Origin: an uncultured bacterium
GTDB lineage: Bacteria; Planctomycetota; UBA1135; GCA-002686595
Length of the DNA stretch: 64,000 nucleotides
Direction of reading: 5' to 3'
Assembly (NCBI GenBank): GCA_938075305.1
Contig: CALJGV010000025.1
Span: forward strand, 20,735-84,734
Shown here: piece after piece, positions 1 to 9,264 of the stretch
Layout of the letters: the number at the start of each line of letters is the position of its first letter
How positions within the stretch are numbered: position 1 is the stretch's first letter
Translations under genes and position numbers: made by a program
The notes under the pieces: model-generated
The model's input: only the letters and a program-made list of their open reading frames with translations
Databases searched by the model: none
Told to the model about the DNA's origin: nothing

Positions 1-1
1 C

Positions 2-1603
2 CTGGTGGCCACGGGCTACCTCGCGATGGGCGCCAAGAGCCATAACAGCCGCGATCCCAGGGAGTTCAGCCTGAACCTCGTCGATGAGCAGATCGACGCC
101 ATGTCCCAGGGGATGCTCGGGCTCACGATCTCATGCGCCCGCTGCCACGACCACAAGTTCGACCCGATCCCCATCGAGGACTACTACGCGCTCGCGGGCA
201 TCTTCCTGAGCACCGAGACCCACTTCGGCACCTACCCGGGGCCGGGCAACAACCACACCTCCGAACTGCTCCCGCTCCCCGAGGGAGCGGACCTCCCCAA
301 CGGGCCCAGGCTGACCCCGGAGCTCCAGCGCACCCTCGAGCGGCTCGTGCAGCGGCTCGAGCCCGAACCGGCGCCGCCCATGAGCGGCGACGGCCGCATG
401 CGGCGCGGCCAGATGAGCGCCGACGAGCGCGCCGCCGCGCGCCGGGAGCGGCTCCAGAGCCAGCAGGTGGCGATGATCGAGGACCTGCTCAGCCGCTTCG
501 ATGAGAGGGGCCGCGCGCTCGACAGCAACCGGCTCACCATGGGCGCCGCCGATGGCACGACCCGGGACATCGCGGTCCTGCGCCGGGGCGAGCTGAACCA
601 GCCCGGTGAGGTCGTGGAGCGCGGCATCCCCGAGGTCTTCGACCACGCCATCGAGATCGGCGAGGGCAGCGGGCGCCTCGGGCTCGCCAGCTGGGTCGCC
701 TCGGACGAGAACCCCCTCACGGCCCGGGTCTGGGTCAATCGAATCTGGCTCCACCTCTTCGGCAGCGGCATCGTCCGGACCCCCGACAACTTCGGGAGCG
801 GCGGCCAGCGCCCCGACCACCCCGAGCTCCTGGACTGGCTCGCAGCGGAGCTCATGGACTCGGGCTGGTCGACGAAGTCACTCGTCCGCGAGCTCGCCCT
901 CTCCCACGCGTACCGGTTGGACAGCGAGCACAACGCGTCGAACGACAGGGTCGACCCCGACGTGGTGACCCTCTGGCGCATGCCCGACCGGAGGCTCGAG
1001 GCCGAGGCGATCCGCGACGCCATCCTGCAGGCCGCGGGCACGCTGGACCGTGAGCGCCCGGTGGGGTCTCCGGTCGGCATGGTCGAGGGTGTCCTCCGGC
1101 GCGAGCAACTCGCCGACCTCCTGACCTCGGAGCGGCCGGTCCGCTCGGTGTACCTGCCGAACCTGCGGGGTGCCACGGTGGACGCCCTGGGGGTCTTCGA
1201 CGCCCCGGACGCCGCCACCGTGGAGGGGGACCGGGACGAGACCAGCGTCGCGACCCAGGCCCTGTTCATGATGAACAACGAGGACGTTCTGCGGGCCTCC
1301 GACGCCATGGCCGCGCGGCTGCTCGCCACCGACGGCACCGAGCGAGAGCGGATCACCCGCGCGTACCGGCTGGCGCTCGGCCGGGCCCCCTCCGGCTCGG
1401 AGGCCCAGGCCATCTCTCGCTTCCTGGACCGGTACGAGGAGCTGACCCCCGAGCCCGCGCCCAGGCGACAGAGCCGCCGTAGGGGCCGCCCGGCGGCCCG
1501 CGAAGCCTCCTCGGACCTCACGCCCCGGTCCCCGGAGCACGCCGCCTGGGCGGCCTTCTGCCAGTCCCTCTTCCAGACCGCCGAGTTCCGGACCCTGTAC
1601 TGA
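2..1603 (+). CDS. DUF1549/DUF1553 (PSD1) secreted protein, 5' truncated
   Basis: Partial gene: the reading frame is open at the window edge and the true start lies upstream. The visible 533 residues begin in the end of a DUF1549-type region with the hallmark CARCHDHKFDPI (about residues 45-56) and continue through a DUF1553 region with RVWVNRIWLHLFGSGIV and a C-terminal region rich in Arg, Pro and Ala. In Planctomycetota these proteins are exported and sit beside DUF1501 genes; their biochemical role is not established, though a haem-like CxxCH and links to polysaccharide use have been noted. Here the DUF1501 partner follows after 53 bp in the same direction, so the two are probably cotranscribed. 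The family call is firm; the function is not. Confidence 0.9.
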   Translation: MVATGYLAMGAKSHNSRDPREFSLNLVDEQIDAMSQGMLGLTISCARCHDHKFDPIPIEDYYALAGIFLSTETHFGTYPGPGNNHTSELLPLPEGADLPNGPRLTPELQRTLERLVQRLEPEPAPPMSGDGRMRRGQMSADERAAARRERLQSQQVAMIEDLLSRFDERGRALDSNRLTMGAADGTTRDIAVLRRGELNQPGEVVERGIPEVFDHAIEIGEGSGRLGLASWVASDENPLTARVWVNRIWLHLFGSGIVRTPDNFGSGGQRPDHPELLDWLAAELMDSGWSTKSLVRELALSHAYRLDSEHNASNDRVDPDVVTLWRMPDRRLEAEAIRDAILQAAGTLDRERPVGSPVGMVEGVLRREQLADLLTSERPVRSVYLPNLRGATVDALGVFDAPDAATVEGDRDETSVATQALFMMNNEDVLRASDAMAARLLATDGTERERITRAYRLALGRAPSGSEAQAISRFLDRYEELTPEPAPRRQSRRRGRPAAREASSDLTPRSPEHAAWAAFCQSLFQTAEFRTLY

Positions 1604-1656
1604 TCACGGCCCGGCCAGGGCTGACCAGGCAGCACATCTCGCACCAGGACCCTCAC

Positions 1657-3024
1657 ATGAACCCGTTCTCCAACCCGAGCCGGCGCGACGCGCTACGGAT
1701 GATGTCCTCCGGCTTCGGCATGCTCGCCCTGAACGGCATCGCCGCCTCCCAGGTCAGCCAGCAGACCTCGGCCGCCCTACCCGGGCGGGCGAAGCGGGTC
1801 ATCTTCCTTTGCATGACCGGCGCCCCGTCCCACGTGGACACGTTCGACCACAAGCCCATGCTCACCAAGCGGGATGGCGCCAGCCTCTCGGGCTTCCGTC
1901 GCGGCGCCAAGCTGATGGGCTCGCCCTGGGCGTTCAACCCCGGAGGGAAGAGCGGCCTGATGATCTCGGAGCTCCTGCCGGAGATCGGCAAGCAGGCCGA
2001 CCACCTGTGCCTCCTGCGTGGGATGCACACCGACGTCCCCGCCCACGCCCAGGCCACCACCAAGCTCCACACCGGGAGCTTCCAGTTCGTGCGGCCCTCC
2101 ATGGGCGCGTGGACCCTGTACGGACTCGGGACCGAGAACGAGAACCTCCCTGGCTTCGTGACGCTGAATCCCCCCCGGAGCCAGGGGGGCGCACAGAACT
2201 ACGGGAGCTCATTCCTGCCTGCCACCTTCCAGGGCGTGCCCATCAAGGTCGGCGGCGGCCAGCGCGGCCGGCAGGCCGAGGATCCCGTGGCGGACATCCG
2301 CAACCCCCGCCAGTCCGATAAGCAGCAGCGCGCCCAGCTGGACCTGCTGCGCAAGCTGAACGAGACCAACGCGCGGCGACGCAAGGGGAGCGACGACATC
2401 GACGCGGTGATCCAGTCCTATGAGCTCGCCTTCCGCATGCAGAGCGAGCTGCCCGAGCTCCTGGACATCTCGAAGGAGAAGAAGAAGACCCTCGAGGCCT
2501 ACGGGATCGGGGAGGCTGAGACCGACGCTTTCGGACGCCAGTGCCTCACCGCCCGCCACCTCGCGGAGGCCGGCGTGCGCTTCATCGAGGTCGGAATGGG
2601 GGGCTGGGACCACCACCGCAACCTGCGGGAGGACCTGCCCGCCAAGTGCCGCGAGATCGACAAGCCGATCGCCGCCCTGCTCGCCGACCTCGACCGCTCC
2701 GGGATGCTGGAGGAGACACTCGTGGTCTGGAGCGGTGAGTTCGGACGGACCCCCTTCGCCCAGAACGGGGACGGCCGTGACCACAACAACCGCGGCTTCA
2801 CCTCCTGGATGGCCGGCGGCGGCGTGAAGGGCGGCTTCTCGTACGGCGCCACCGACGAGAACGGGATCGAGGCGGTGGAGGGGCGCGTGTCGATCCACGA
2901 CTGGCACGCCACGATCCTGCACATCATGGGCCTCGACCACGAGGCGCTCACCTACCCCTACGCGGGGCGAGACTTCCGCCTGACCGACGTGCACGGCGAG
3001 GTCGCGAGGGACATCCTCGCCTGA
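1657..3024 (+). CDS. DUF1501 family protein, TAT-type signal
   Basis: A 455-residue protein of the DUF1501 family, which belongs to the alkaline phosphatase/sulfatase-like fold. The N-terminus carries a twin-arginine-like signal (SRRDALRMM, residues 8-16) followed by a short hydrophobic stretch, so export in folded form is likely. Family landmarks include FLCMTGAPSHVDTFDHKP near residue 50, GWDHHRNL near 320, WSGEFGRTPF near 360 and a C-terminal AGRDFRLTDVHG. It follows a PSD1 gene, the standard planctomycete pairing. DUF1501 proteins are usually annotated as sulfatase-like but lack a demonstrated activity. A second copy of the pair lies at 56.6-61 kb. Confidence 0.92.
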   Translation: MNPFSNPSRRDALRMMSSGFGMLALNGIAASQVSQQTSAALPGRAKRVIFLCMTGAPSHVDTFDHKPMLTKRDGASLSGFRRGAKLMGSPWAFNPGGKSGLMISELLPEIGKQADHLCLLRGMHTDVPAHAQATTKLHTGSFQFVRPSMGAWTLYGLGTENENLPGFVTLNPPRSQGGAQNYGSSFLPATFQGVPIKVGGGQRGRQAEDPVADIRNPRQSDKQQRAQLDLLRKLNETNARRRKGSDDIDAVIQSYELAFRMQSELPELLDISKEKKKTLEAYGIGEAETDAFGRQCLTARHLAEAGVRFIEVGMGGWDHHRNLREDLPAKCREIDKPIAALLADLDRSGMLEETLVVWSGEFGRTPFAQNGDGRDHNNRGFTSWMAGGGVKGGFSYGATDENGIEAVEGRVSIHDWHATILHIMGLDHEALTYPYAGRDFRLTDVHGEVARDILA

Positions 3025-3057
3025 CCCCGCCGGCGGCTCCCCTCCCCGGCGCCGGGT

Positions 3058-4548
3058 TCAGCCCTTCCCGGGGACGGCGAAGCCCTCACGGTAAGTACCG
3101 CGCATGAGCTTGGTGGCCTCGTCGTCGCCCACGTAGCGCTCCTCCTCCCGGTCCACGGCGAGGACGCGCCCAAAGGTCGGGCGGTGCTCATTCAGGTCCA
3201 CGCCGTTGGCCTCGAGGTGCGCCCGGAAGCGCTGGGCCGCGTCCTGGGCCTCGGGGTCACCCCCAAGGGTGCGCTCGATGGAGCCCATGGAGTCCTCGCA
3301 CCCGAGCATGTAGGAGTCGTTGGCGAGGTGGCAGTACGCGGCCGAGATGTGCCCCTCGTTCACGTCGGCGTTGAGCACCTCCGGGTCGCGCTTGCGGACC
3401 GCGTCGATGAAGTTCGCGAAGTGGTCACCGCCACCATCCCAGCGGCGGATCTCCTCGCCCTTGCGGTCGTAGGCGATAGCGCGGCCGTAGTTGGAGCTGA
3501 TGGCGAGGCGGCCGTCCTCCGCGTGGAGCAGGGAGCCAATGGTGAGGCCGAACTCACGGTCCATGCTGCCGCCCCACTTGCCGTTGGTCCGGGCCTCGAG
3601 GTCCCTGGGGAGCCCGCGGACCTCGAAGATCATCGGCGCCGGCTCGAGGTCGTAGAAGGCGAACATGGTGTTCGGGGTGGTGCCGTCGTCCTCGTAGCCG
3701 AAGCGCCCCCCCACGGCGACCGTCCGGCGCGGGAGCTTGCTCACCCCGAGCATGCGCCGGCACAGATCCACCTGGTGCACGCCCTGGTTGCCGAAGTCCC
3801 CGTTGCCGAAGGGGAACTGCCAGTGCCAGTCGTAGTGGTACTGCTGCCGCTCGACCGGCCCGGCCTCCCGGGGCCCCGACCACAGGTCATGGTTGACTCC
3901 TTCGGGCGGCGCTTTGGGGCCGTCGATCAGGCCGATGCTCTTGCGGGGCTTGTAGCAGAGCCCCTGGGCGTAGCGAGGCGCGCCGATCCCGCCGGCGTCG
4001 AGCCAGGCGATGGACTCCTGCACGGCCCGGTGGGAGCGGCTCTGCATGCCGGACTGCACGATGCGTCCGGTGCGCTCGGCCACCTCCACCATGCGCCGGC
4101 CCTCCCAGATGTTGTGGCTCACCGGCTTCTCCACGTACACGTCCTTGCCCGCCTCGCAGGCCCAGATGGTGTGCAGCGCGTGGAGGTGGTTCGGGGTCGC
4201 GAGGGACACCGCGTCAACGTCGTCCCGGGCGAGCATGTCCCGGACGTCCTCGAAGACAGCCACCTTGCGGTCCGCCTTGCTGACCCCCGGCTCCAGCTCC
4301 GACGCGCGGCGCTCCAGGACCCCCGCATCCACGTCGCAGAGCGCCACGACCTCGACGCCGTCGAGCCTGGCGAAGCCCTGGATATGGTTGCCGCCGCGGC
4401 CGCGAAGGCCAACGACCCCGACGCGGATGACCCCCTCCTGGGAGCGGCTGCCGAGGGCGAGGGCCGGGGCCGCGAGGAGGCTGGCGGCGGCGGCCGTGGT
4501 CCCGCGGAGGACATCGCGGCGGAGGACTTGCTTGTTGGAGGGGTTCAT
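3058..4548 (-). CDS. Gfo/Idh/MocA family oxidoreductase, TAT-exported
   Basis: A 496-residue NAD(P)-dependent oxidoreductase-like protein. A twin-arginine-type signal (LRRDVLRGTTAAAASLLA, residues 9-26) precedes a Rossmann N-terminal domain with VGVVGLRGRGGNHI and the family motif EKPVSHN near residue 140. The C-terminal GFO_IDH_MocA domain includes a GNGDFGNQGVHQVDL segment typical of the planctomycete exported branch. Substrates are usually sugars or inositols, but the exact one cannot be read here. It ends 33 bp after the convergent DUF1501 gene and lies directly downstream of an alpha-L-fucosidase on the same strand, so a joint role in periplasmic sugar processing is an inference. Confidence 0.9.
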   Translation of the reverse strand: MNPSNKQVLRRDVLRGTTAAAASLLAAPALALGSRSQEGVIRVGVVGLRGRGGNHIQGFARLDGVEVVALCDVDAGVLERRASELEPGVSKADRKVAVFEDVRDMLARDDVDAVSLATPNHLHALHTIWACEAGKDVYVEKPVSHNIWEGRRMVEVAERTGRIVQSGMQSRSHRAVQESIAWLDAGGIGAPRYAQGLCYKPRKSIGLIDGPKAPPEGVNHDLWSGPREAGPVERQQYHYDWHWQFPFGNGDFGNQGVHQVDLCRRMLGVSKLPRRTVAVGGRFGYEDDGTTPNTMFAFYDLEPAPMIFEVRGLPRDLEARTNGKWGGSMDREFGLTIGSLLHAEDGRLAISSNYGRAIAYDRKGEEIRRWDGGGDHFANFIDAVRKRDPEVLNADVNEGHISAAYCHLANDSYMLGCEDSMGSIERTLGGDPEAQDAAQRFRAHLEANGVDLNEHRPTFGRVLAVDREEERYVGDDEATKLMRGTYREGFAVPGKG

Positions 4549-4580
4549 GGGAATCGGCGGGTAGCGGGGGTGCGAGAGGT

Positions 4581-6182
4581 TCAGTCCAGCGGCTCGATGG
4601 AGCCCTCGAATTCAATGGCGATCACGCTGACGGCGGGGTCGGGGGCGGCTCCTGTGAGCCGGAGCTCGATACCTTCCCCGGTCTGCGTGACCTGAATGGG
4701 GTCCGACGGGCGAGCGAGCAGCGCAGCTGACGTCGGCCGCATGCGGGCGCCGCTCAGGCTCAGGGTCCCGCCCTCGGGCCAGCGGTAGACGTGGAGGTAG
4801 AGCCGGCCGCGGCCCTCGTCCCAGGTGGTGCGCCCGAACGGCTGCGCCCCGAAGGGGCTCTTCGAGCAGCCGTAGATGGCCTCGCCGTTCACCTTCAGCC
4901 AGCGCCCCATGGCCTCGAGGCGCTCCACCTCGAAGTCGGCCAGGGTGCCGTCCGCCTTGGGGCCGAGGTTGAACTCGATGTTCCCGTTGTCCGAGACCAC
5001 GTCGACCACCATCTGCACGGTCTCCACCAGCGACAAAATATTGCCCTCGTGCTCGTTGCGGTTGAATCCGTAGCTGTTGCCGAAGCCGCGCCACATGGCC
5101 CAGGGCTTGGTGCGGTCGATGTCCGCGTGGTACTCGACGTGATAGAAGTCGCCGTACACACCACGGGTATCGGAGACCCCCTCCCTCGCCTGCCCGAAGC
5201 GGTCGTTGACCGCCACCTGCTGGCCGCGTTCGGCCGCCTGGTTGTAGTAGTAGGCGATGATCTGACGGCCGCGCCAGTGGGGGTAGCCGTGCTCCCACTC
5301 CCCGTCGAAGCACAGGCTGTCAGGGTGGTAGCGGTCGATGAGCTCCTTGATCTGAGGGATCATGAAGTCGTCCACGTACTCGGACGGGTTCCCGTCGAGG
5401 TCGCGGTCCTCGAGGGGCTGGAACCCCTGGTAGATCGCGTGCTCGGGCCTGCCGGTGTAGGCGGGGTTGAACCACTCGTAGAAGGAGTAGTAGAGCCCCA
5501 CACGGATCCCACGCTTGCGGGCCGCCGCCACGAGCTCACCGTAGAGGTCGCGCTTCGGGCCGCAGTCCACGGCGTCCCGGCCGGTGTACGCGCTGTCGAA
5601 GAGGCAGAAGCCGTCGTGGTGCTTCGCGGTGATGAAGAAGTACTTCGCCCCCGCGCGCGCGAAGAGCTCCATCCAAGCGTCGGCGTCGAAGTCCTCGGCG
5701 AAGAACCCCTCCACCTCGCCGGTCACCCGGTTCGGGGTGCCGTCGATGAACGCGTCGTAGGGCACGCCGCCGTAGGTGGAGGCGTGGTACTCCTGGACGG
5801 CCTTGTTGGACTGCATCCACTGCCAGTACCACTCCGCGTAAGCCACCCCGTACGGGGTGTCCTTGCGGGGTGTCCAGCCGGGCACCGCGTAGGGACCCCA
5901 GTGGGCGCTGATCCCGACCTTCGAGTCCTCGAACCAGCGGGGCAGCGGGTGGGTGACGAGGGAGGCCCAGGACGGCGCGAAGGGACCCTGCTGGATGGTC
6001 GGGGCCAGCATCGGGTGGAGCCGCTCGATGTCAGGGTCCTCGGTGGGAACGCCTGCCGGAGGAGGATCGTCCTCGCCCTGGGTCGCAGCACCAACCTCGC
6101 CCATCGCCAGGGCGCCGGAGAGGCCGAGGAGGAGGACCATCGCAGCCGATCGTCGGGCGGAGCTGGGGGCGTGAGGCTTCAT
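4581..6182 (-). CDS. Alpha-L-fucosidase (GH29), secreted
   Basis: A 533-residue glycoside hydrolase of family 29, which removes terminal alpha-L-fucose from glycans by a retaining mechanism. The family signature TAKHHDGFCLFDS is near residue 190. The likely nucleophile Asp is in SLCFDGEWEHG, near residue 285. The chosen ATG gives MKPHAPSSARRSAAMVLLLG, a basic then hydrophobic signal peptide; an in-frame start 33 bp upstream is possible but makes a less typical signal. The acid/base residue cannot be assigned without a structure or alignment. The gene is 32 bp upstream of the exported oxidoreductase on the same strand, suggesting an operon for fucosylated glycan breakdown. Confidence 0.93.
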   Translation of the reverse strand: MKPHAPSSARRSAAMVLLLGLSGALAMGEVGAATQGEDDPPPAGVPTEDPDIERLHPMLAPTIQQGPFAPSWASLVTHPLPRWFEDSKVGISAHWGPYAVPGWTPRKDTPYGVAYAEWYWQWMQSNKAVQEYHASTYGGVPYDAFIDGTPNRVTGEVEGFFAEDFDADAWMELFARAGAKYFFITAKHHDGFCLFDSAYTGRDAVDCGPKRDLYGELVAAARKRGIRVGLYYSFYEWFNPAYTGRPEHAIYQGFQPLEDRDLDGNPSEYVDDFMIPQIKELIDRYHPDSLCFDGEWEHGYPHWRGRQIIAYYYNQAAERGQQVAVNDRFGQAREGVSDTRGVYGDFYHVEYHADIDRTKPWAMWRGFGNSYGFNRNEHEGNILSLVETVQMVVDVVSDNGNIEFNLGPKADGTLADFEVERLEAMGRWLKVNGEAIYGCSKSPFGAQPFGRTTWDEGRGRLYLHVYRWPEGGTLSLSGARMRPTSAALLARPSDPIQVTQTGEGIELRLTGAAPDPAVSVIAIEFEGSIEPLD

Positions 6183-6357
6183 GGCAGTCGTGGGTTGGGC
6201 TGGGTTGGACACCACCCTACCCCGAGCGCGCGGGGCTCTCAGGCTCGGAGCCGCGACTCGCCTCGAATGCCAAGCACGGACTCACCGCCGCCGCGGCGGT
6301 GGACCCCTGGGCTGCTATCCTCTCCCCCCCGGGGCGCCACCGAGCGACCCATCGCCC

Positions 6358-7884
6358 ATGAGCACCGACCCTTCACCGTCCGCCAGCGCCGCCGTCGGCC
6401 AAGCGCTGGCGCGCGCCCCGTGGAGGACCATCGCCGCCATCGCCCTCGTCGGGGTGGCGCTTCGGGGCCTCCTGCTGTGGCTGGTCCTGCCCCTGGACAT
6501 CCAGTCCGACGAGGCCAACTACCTCTACCTGGCGCTCGCGAAGGAGCGGCTCGGGATCTACTACGACCAGCACCGCTACTTCTGGCCGCCCGGGTACCCG
6601 TGGCTGCTCTCGAAGTCGATCCACGCCTTCGGCATCGAGGGGCTGAACGTGCTGCGTGCCTTCCAGGTGGCGCTCTCCAGCGTCATTGGCGTGACGACCA
6701 TGCTCTTCGCCTGGCGGCTGTTCTCGCGCCGCGCGGCGATCGTGGCCGGGGTGATCTGGGCCGTGGATCTCCCCCTGGGCGCGTACACCCACTTCCTCTG
6801 GACGGAGACGGTCTTCCTCTCGCTGCTCCTGCCGGCCCTCTGGCACCTCGTCCGGGCGATGGACCTTTCGGACGAGGGCGATGACCTGGCGGCCACCCGG
6901 CGCCTGCTTGTGAGCGGCGTGCTGTTCGGGGTGGCCCTCTACATCAAGGAGTATGTCCTCTTCCTCGTCCCCGTCCTCGCGGTCGTCGTGGCGCTTCGGT
7001 CCCGCGGCGCTGGGTGGCCCGAGGCCCTGCGGCGCGCGTCGCTGCCCGTCCTCGCCGTGGCCGTGGTGACCCTGCCCTGGACGCTGCGCAACCACGAGGT
7101 GTACGGGCGGACCGTCGTCGGAGGCGCCACCCTGGGCGAGAACGTCTTCGTGGGGCTGAACGCGCGCTCGATGAACTTCGACGTCTTGCCCCTGCGCAAG
7201 CGCCGCGCCGACCTGGGCCTCCCGCAGATCGAGACCCTGGCCCGGACCTCCTTCACGGAGGTCCCCGCGGGCTGGGTGCCCGAGGACCGGGACGGCAACG
7301 GTGAGATCGAGGTGCGTGACGCGGGCTGGGACCGCGAGTTCGACGCCATCCACGCCATCGACCGCCACTCCAGCCAGCTCCGCGCGGGCCTCGCCTTCGC
7401 CGCGGAGCACTCCGCGTGGACCCTCCGCACGCGCCTCAAGAAGTGGAGCGAGCTGGTGACCCCGCTGTCCTTCTTCACGCGTCACCAGGCCATGGCCATG
7501 TACCCCGAGGGTGGCGTGGTCGCCGGGGCCCTGCGCGGCCCCCTGGTGTTCCTCGCGCTCGCCCTCTCCACGCTCACGATGGTGCTCGGGGCCGCCGGCT
7601 ACTTCCTGGCGCTCCGGCGGGGACCCTGCCGCGCCGTGTTCACCGTGCTCATCGGCTACGTGGTCCTGACCTCTCTCCTCGTGGCGATGTCGCGCTTCCG
7701 CGTCCCGCTGGAGCCCGTCCTGATCGTCATGACCGCGGGCCTCCTCGCCCACGGGCCGCAGGACCGGTCCCGTTCGCGGGTCGTTGGCCTCGCCGTGACG
7801 CTCCTTGTCCTCACCGGGCTGTGGTGGATCTCCTGGCCGGAGACGGTCGCCGCGGCGCAGATGGCCCTGGGGGTGACCCGATGA
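6358..7884 (+). CDS. GT39/PMT-like membrane glycosyltransferase
   Basis: A 508-residue polytopic membrane protein resembling the dolichyl-phosphate-mannose/ArnT-like GT-C glycosyltransferases (GT39/PMT_2). The diagnostic acidic pair occurs in the first periplasmic loop (LDIQSDEANYLYLA, about residues 43-56), and FWPPGYPWLL follows as expected. About ten hydrophobic segments are visible, with a soluble loop around residues 270-370. Such enzymes transfer a sugar from a polyprenyl phosphate to a lipid or protein outside the membrane. The ATG at 6358 was preferred over a longer frame that overlaps the fucosidase start region. Its stop overlaps the next start by ATGA, implying translational coupling. 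Confidence 0.8.
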   Translation: MSTDPSPSASAAVGQALARAPWRTIAAIALVGVALRGLLLWLVLPLDIQSDEANYLYLALAKERLGIYYDQHRYFWPPGYPWLLSKSIHAFGIEGLNVLRAFQVALSSVIGVTTMLFAWRLFSRRAAIVAGVIWAVDLPLGAYTHFLWTETVFLSLLLPALWHLVRAMDLSDEGDDLAATRRLLVSGVLFGVALYIKEYVLFLVPVLAVVVALRSRGAGWPEALRRASLPVLAVAVVTLPWTLRNHEVYGRTVVGGATLGENVFVGLNARSMNFDVLPLRKRRADLGLPQIETLARTSFTEVPAGWVPEDRDGNGEIEVRDAGWDREFDAIHAIDRHSSQLRAGLAFAAEHSAWTLRTRLKKWSELVTPLSFFTRHQAMAMYPEGGVVAGALRGPLVFLALALSTLTMVLGAAGYFLALRRGPCRAVFTVLIGYVVLTSLLVAMSRFRVPLEPVLIVMTAGLLAHGPQDRSRSRVVGLAVTLLVLTGLWWISWPETVAAAQMALGVTR

Positions 7885-8450
7885 GGCCCCGGAGCTGGAT
7901 GCCCCACCTCGTCCTGCTGGCCATCGCCGGCGCCATGGCCCTGGTGGCCGGGGTGAAGCACCTCTCCACCGAGGAGGCGCTGCGCGTCGCCTTCGATGAC
8001 GAGGCCCCCACCGATGACCGCCTCTGGGCCGCCCACGTGGCCTCGAACCGCGCGACCGCGCGGGACCCCCGGCTCGGGGACGCCCTGGTGCGCGCCTTCC
8101 TCGCCGCCGGCGACGAGCGCCTGCGGGAGGGCGCGTTGACCATCGACCTCTGCCGCCACGCGATCCACCCTCCGGGCACCCGGCCGGACGCCGCGCCGCC
8201 GCTCCAGAGCGCCTACGTCTACGCGGCTCTCGAGGGCGGCGAGTACACCCCCCACCGCGTGCGCTCCCGCGTGCTCTTCCGGCGCAAGGTCGGCGGCTCC
8301 TCCGTGGGCGGGATCCGCCGCATGGCCCTGCCCGAGGCGCGCTGGTTCATGGACAGCCTGCGGGGCACCCCGCTACCCCCGCGTGAGGAGATCGACCGCT
8401 ATCTGATCGAGCGCTCCCGGGAACCGGTCAACCTGAGGAAGCCGCGCTAG
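7881..8450 (+). CDS. Small membrane-anchored protein of unknown function
   Basis: A 189-residue protein with one N-terminal hydrophobic segment (HLVLLAIAGAMALVAGV, about residues 9-25) followed by a soluble charged domain. No family was recognised. The start ATG overlaps the stop of the GT39-like gene (ATGA), so the two are almost certainly translated together. The soluble part may contain helical pairs (RLWAAHVASNRATARDPRLGDALVRAFL), vaguely HEAT-like, but this is weak. A role as an accessory to the glycosyltransferase is inferred from coupling only. Confidence 0.75.
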   Translation: MRPRSWMPHLVLLAIAGAMALVAGVKHLSTEEALRVAFDDEAPTDDRLWAAHVASNRATARDPRLGDALVRAFLAAGDERLREGALTIDLCRHAIHPPGTRPDAAPPLQSAYVYAALEGGEYTPHRVRSRVLFRRKVGGSSVGGIRRMALPEARWFMDSLRGTPLPPREEIDRYLIERSREPVNLRKPR

Positions 8451-8477
8451 GCGCTCTCCGCCCCTCCGGTCGCCGGC

Positions 8478-9224
8478 TCAGCGCGGACGGTCCTCGCCCA
8501 GGTTCCGGGGCAGGTGGTGACGCGCCCCGCGCTCGAACGGGGTCCAGAGGGCCGCGCGCTGCCCCATGGCCTTCACTGCGCCGTTGGCCCAGGTGTTGCA
8601 TGTCCGGAAGAGGTGGTAGCTCCCGCGTCCCCCGAAGAAGCGGTCCGAGGTCCCGTAGCCGGGCGCTGGCAAGAGGACGGGCGCACCTGTTCCATCCCGT
8701 TCGAACCCGCGCTCCACGAACTCCACCAGGTCTCGGTAGCGCTCAGGGTCCAGGGAGACCCGGTGCACGTGCTCGCCCGGGACCGGGGGCCCGATGTAGG
8801 CGGTGGCCCGCATGGCCGAGGGCGTCGGCCAGAGCGCGCCGCGCAGGGCGATGCCGACGGTGAGGTCGTCCCAGGTGGGCACCTCCAGGTAGAAGTCGTG
8901 GTCGCCCCACCCGAAGGCCACGTAGCCGCCCGGGCGCGCCGGCACCTCCGGGGGAAGCCAGTTGGACCAATCTCGCTCCGGACGCGCGGTGGGGAGCCAG
9001 ACCGACACGTGGACGCCGTTGGTCACCAGGTACACGTCCACCTCCCCGCCGTCGGGGTCCGCGCCGGCGTGCACGGGGATGCGCATGGCCACCTCGGCGG
9101 TCACCAGGTAGAGGCCAACGAGGGCCAGCGCCACGATGAGCCCCCGGGCCACCCCACGGAGCGTCCGCCGCCCGAGACCGGGGGCCGACCGCGAACGTTC
9201 GGGGGATTGGGAGGGAGGCTCCAT
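8478..9224 (-). CDS. DUF2459/TIGR02117 family protein
   Basis: A 248-residue protein matching the TIGR02117/DUF2459 family. The N-terminus has a membrane anchor (LIVALALVGLYLVTAEVAM, about residues 29-47). Family landmarks are VYLVTNGVHVSVWLPT, FGWGDHDFYLEVPTWDD and, near the C-terminus, YHLFRTCNTWANGAVKAMG. The conserved His and the Cys in RTCNTW suggest a papain/NlpC-like cysteine hydrolase fold. That is an inference; no activity is known. It is convergent with the small gene ending at 8450 and divergent from the zinc-peptidase-like gene at 9265. Confidence 0.82.
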   Translation of the reverse strand: MEPPSQSPERSRSAPGLGRRTLRGVARGLIVALALVGLYLVTAEVAMRIPVHAGADPDGGEVDVYLVTNGVHVSVWLPTARPERDWSNWLPPEVPARPGGYVAFGWGDHDFYLEVPTWDDLTVGIALRGALWPTPSAMRATAYIGPPVPGEHVHRVSLDPERYRDLVEFVERGFERDGTGAPVLLPAPGYGTSDRFFGGRGSYHLFRTCNTWANGAVKAMGQRAALWTPFERGARHHLPRNLGEDRPR

Positions 9225-9264
9225 GGCGACGGGTCAGCGATGAGCAGAGCGATATCCTGGGGCC

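Noticed and set aside
4791..6884. 697-residue plus-strand ORF
   Set aside because: Antisense to the alpha-L-fucosidase and out of frame with the GT39-like gene; composition is that of a shadow frame.
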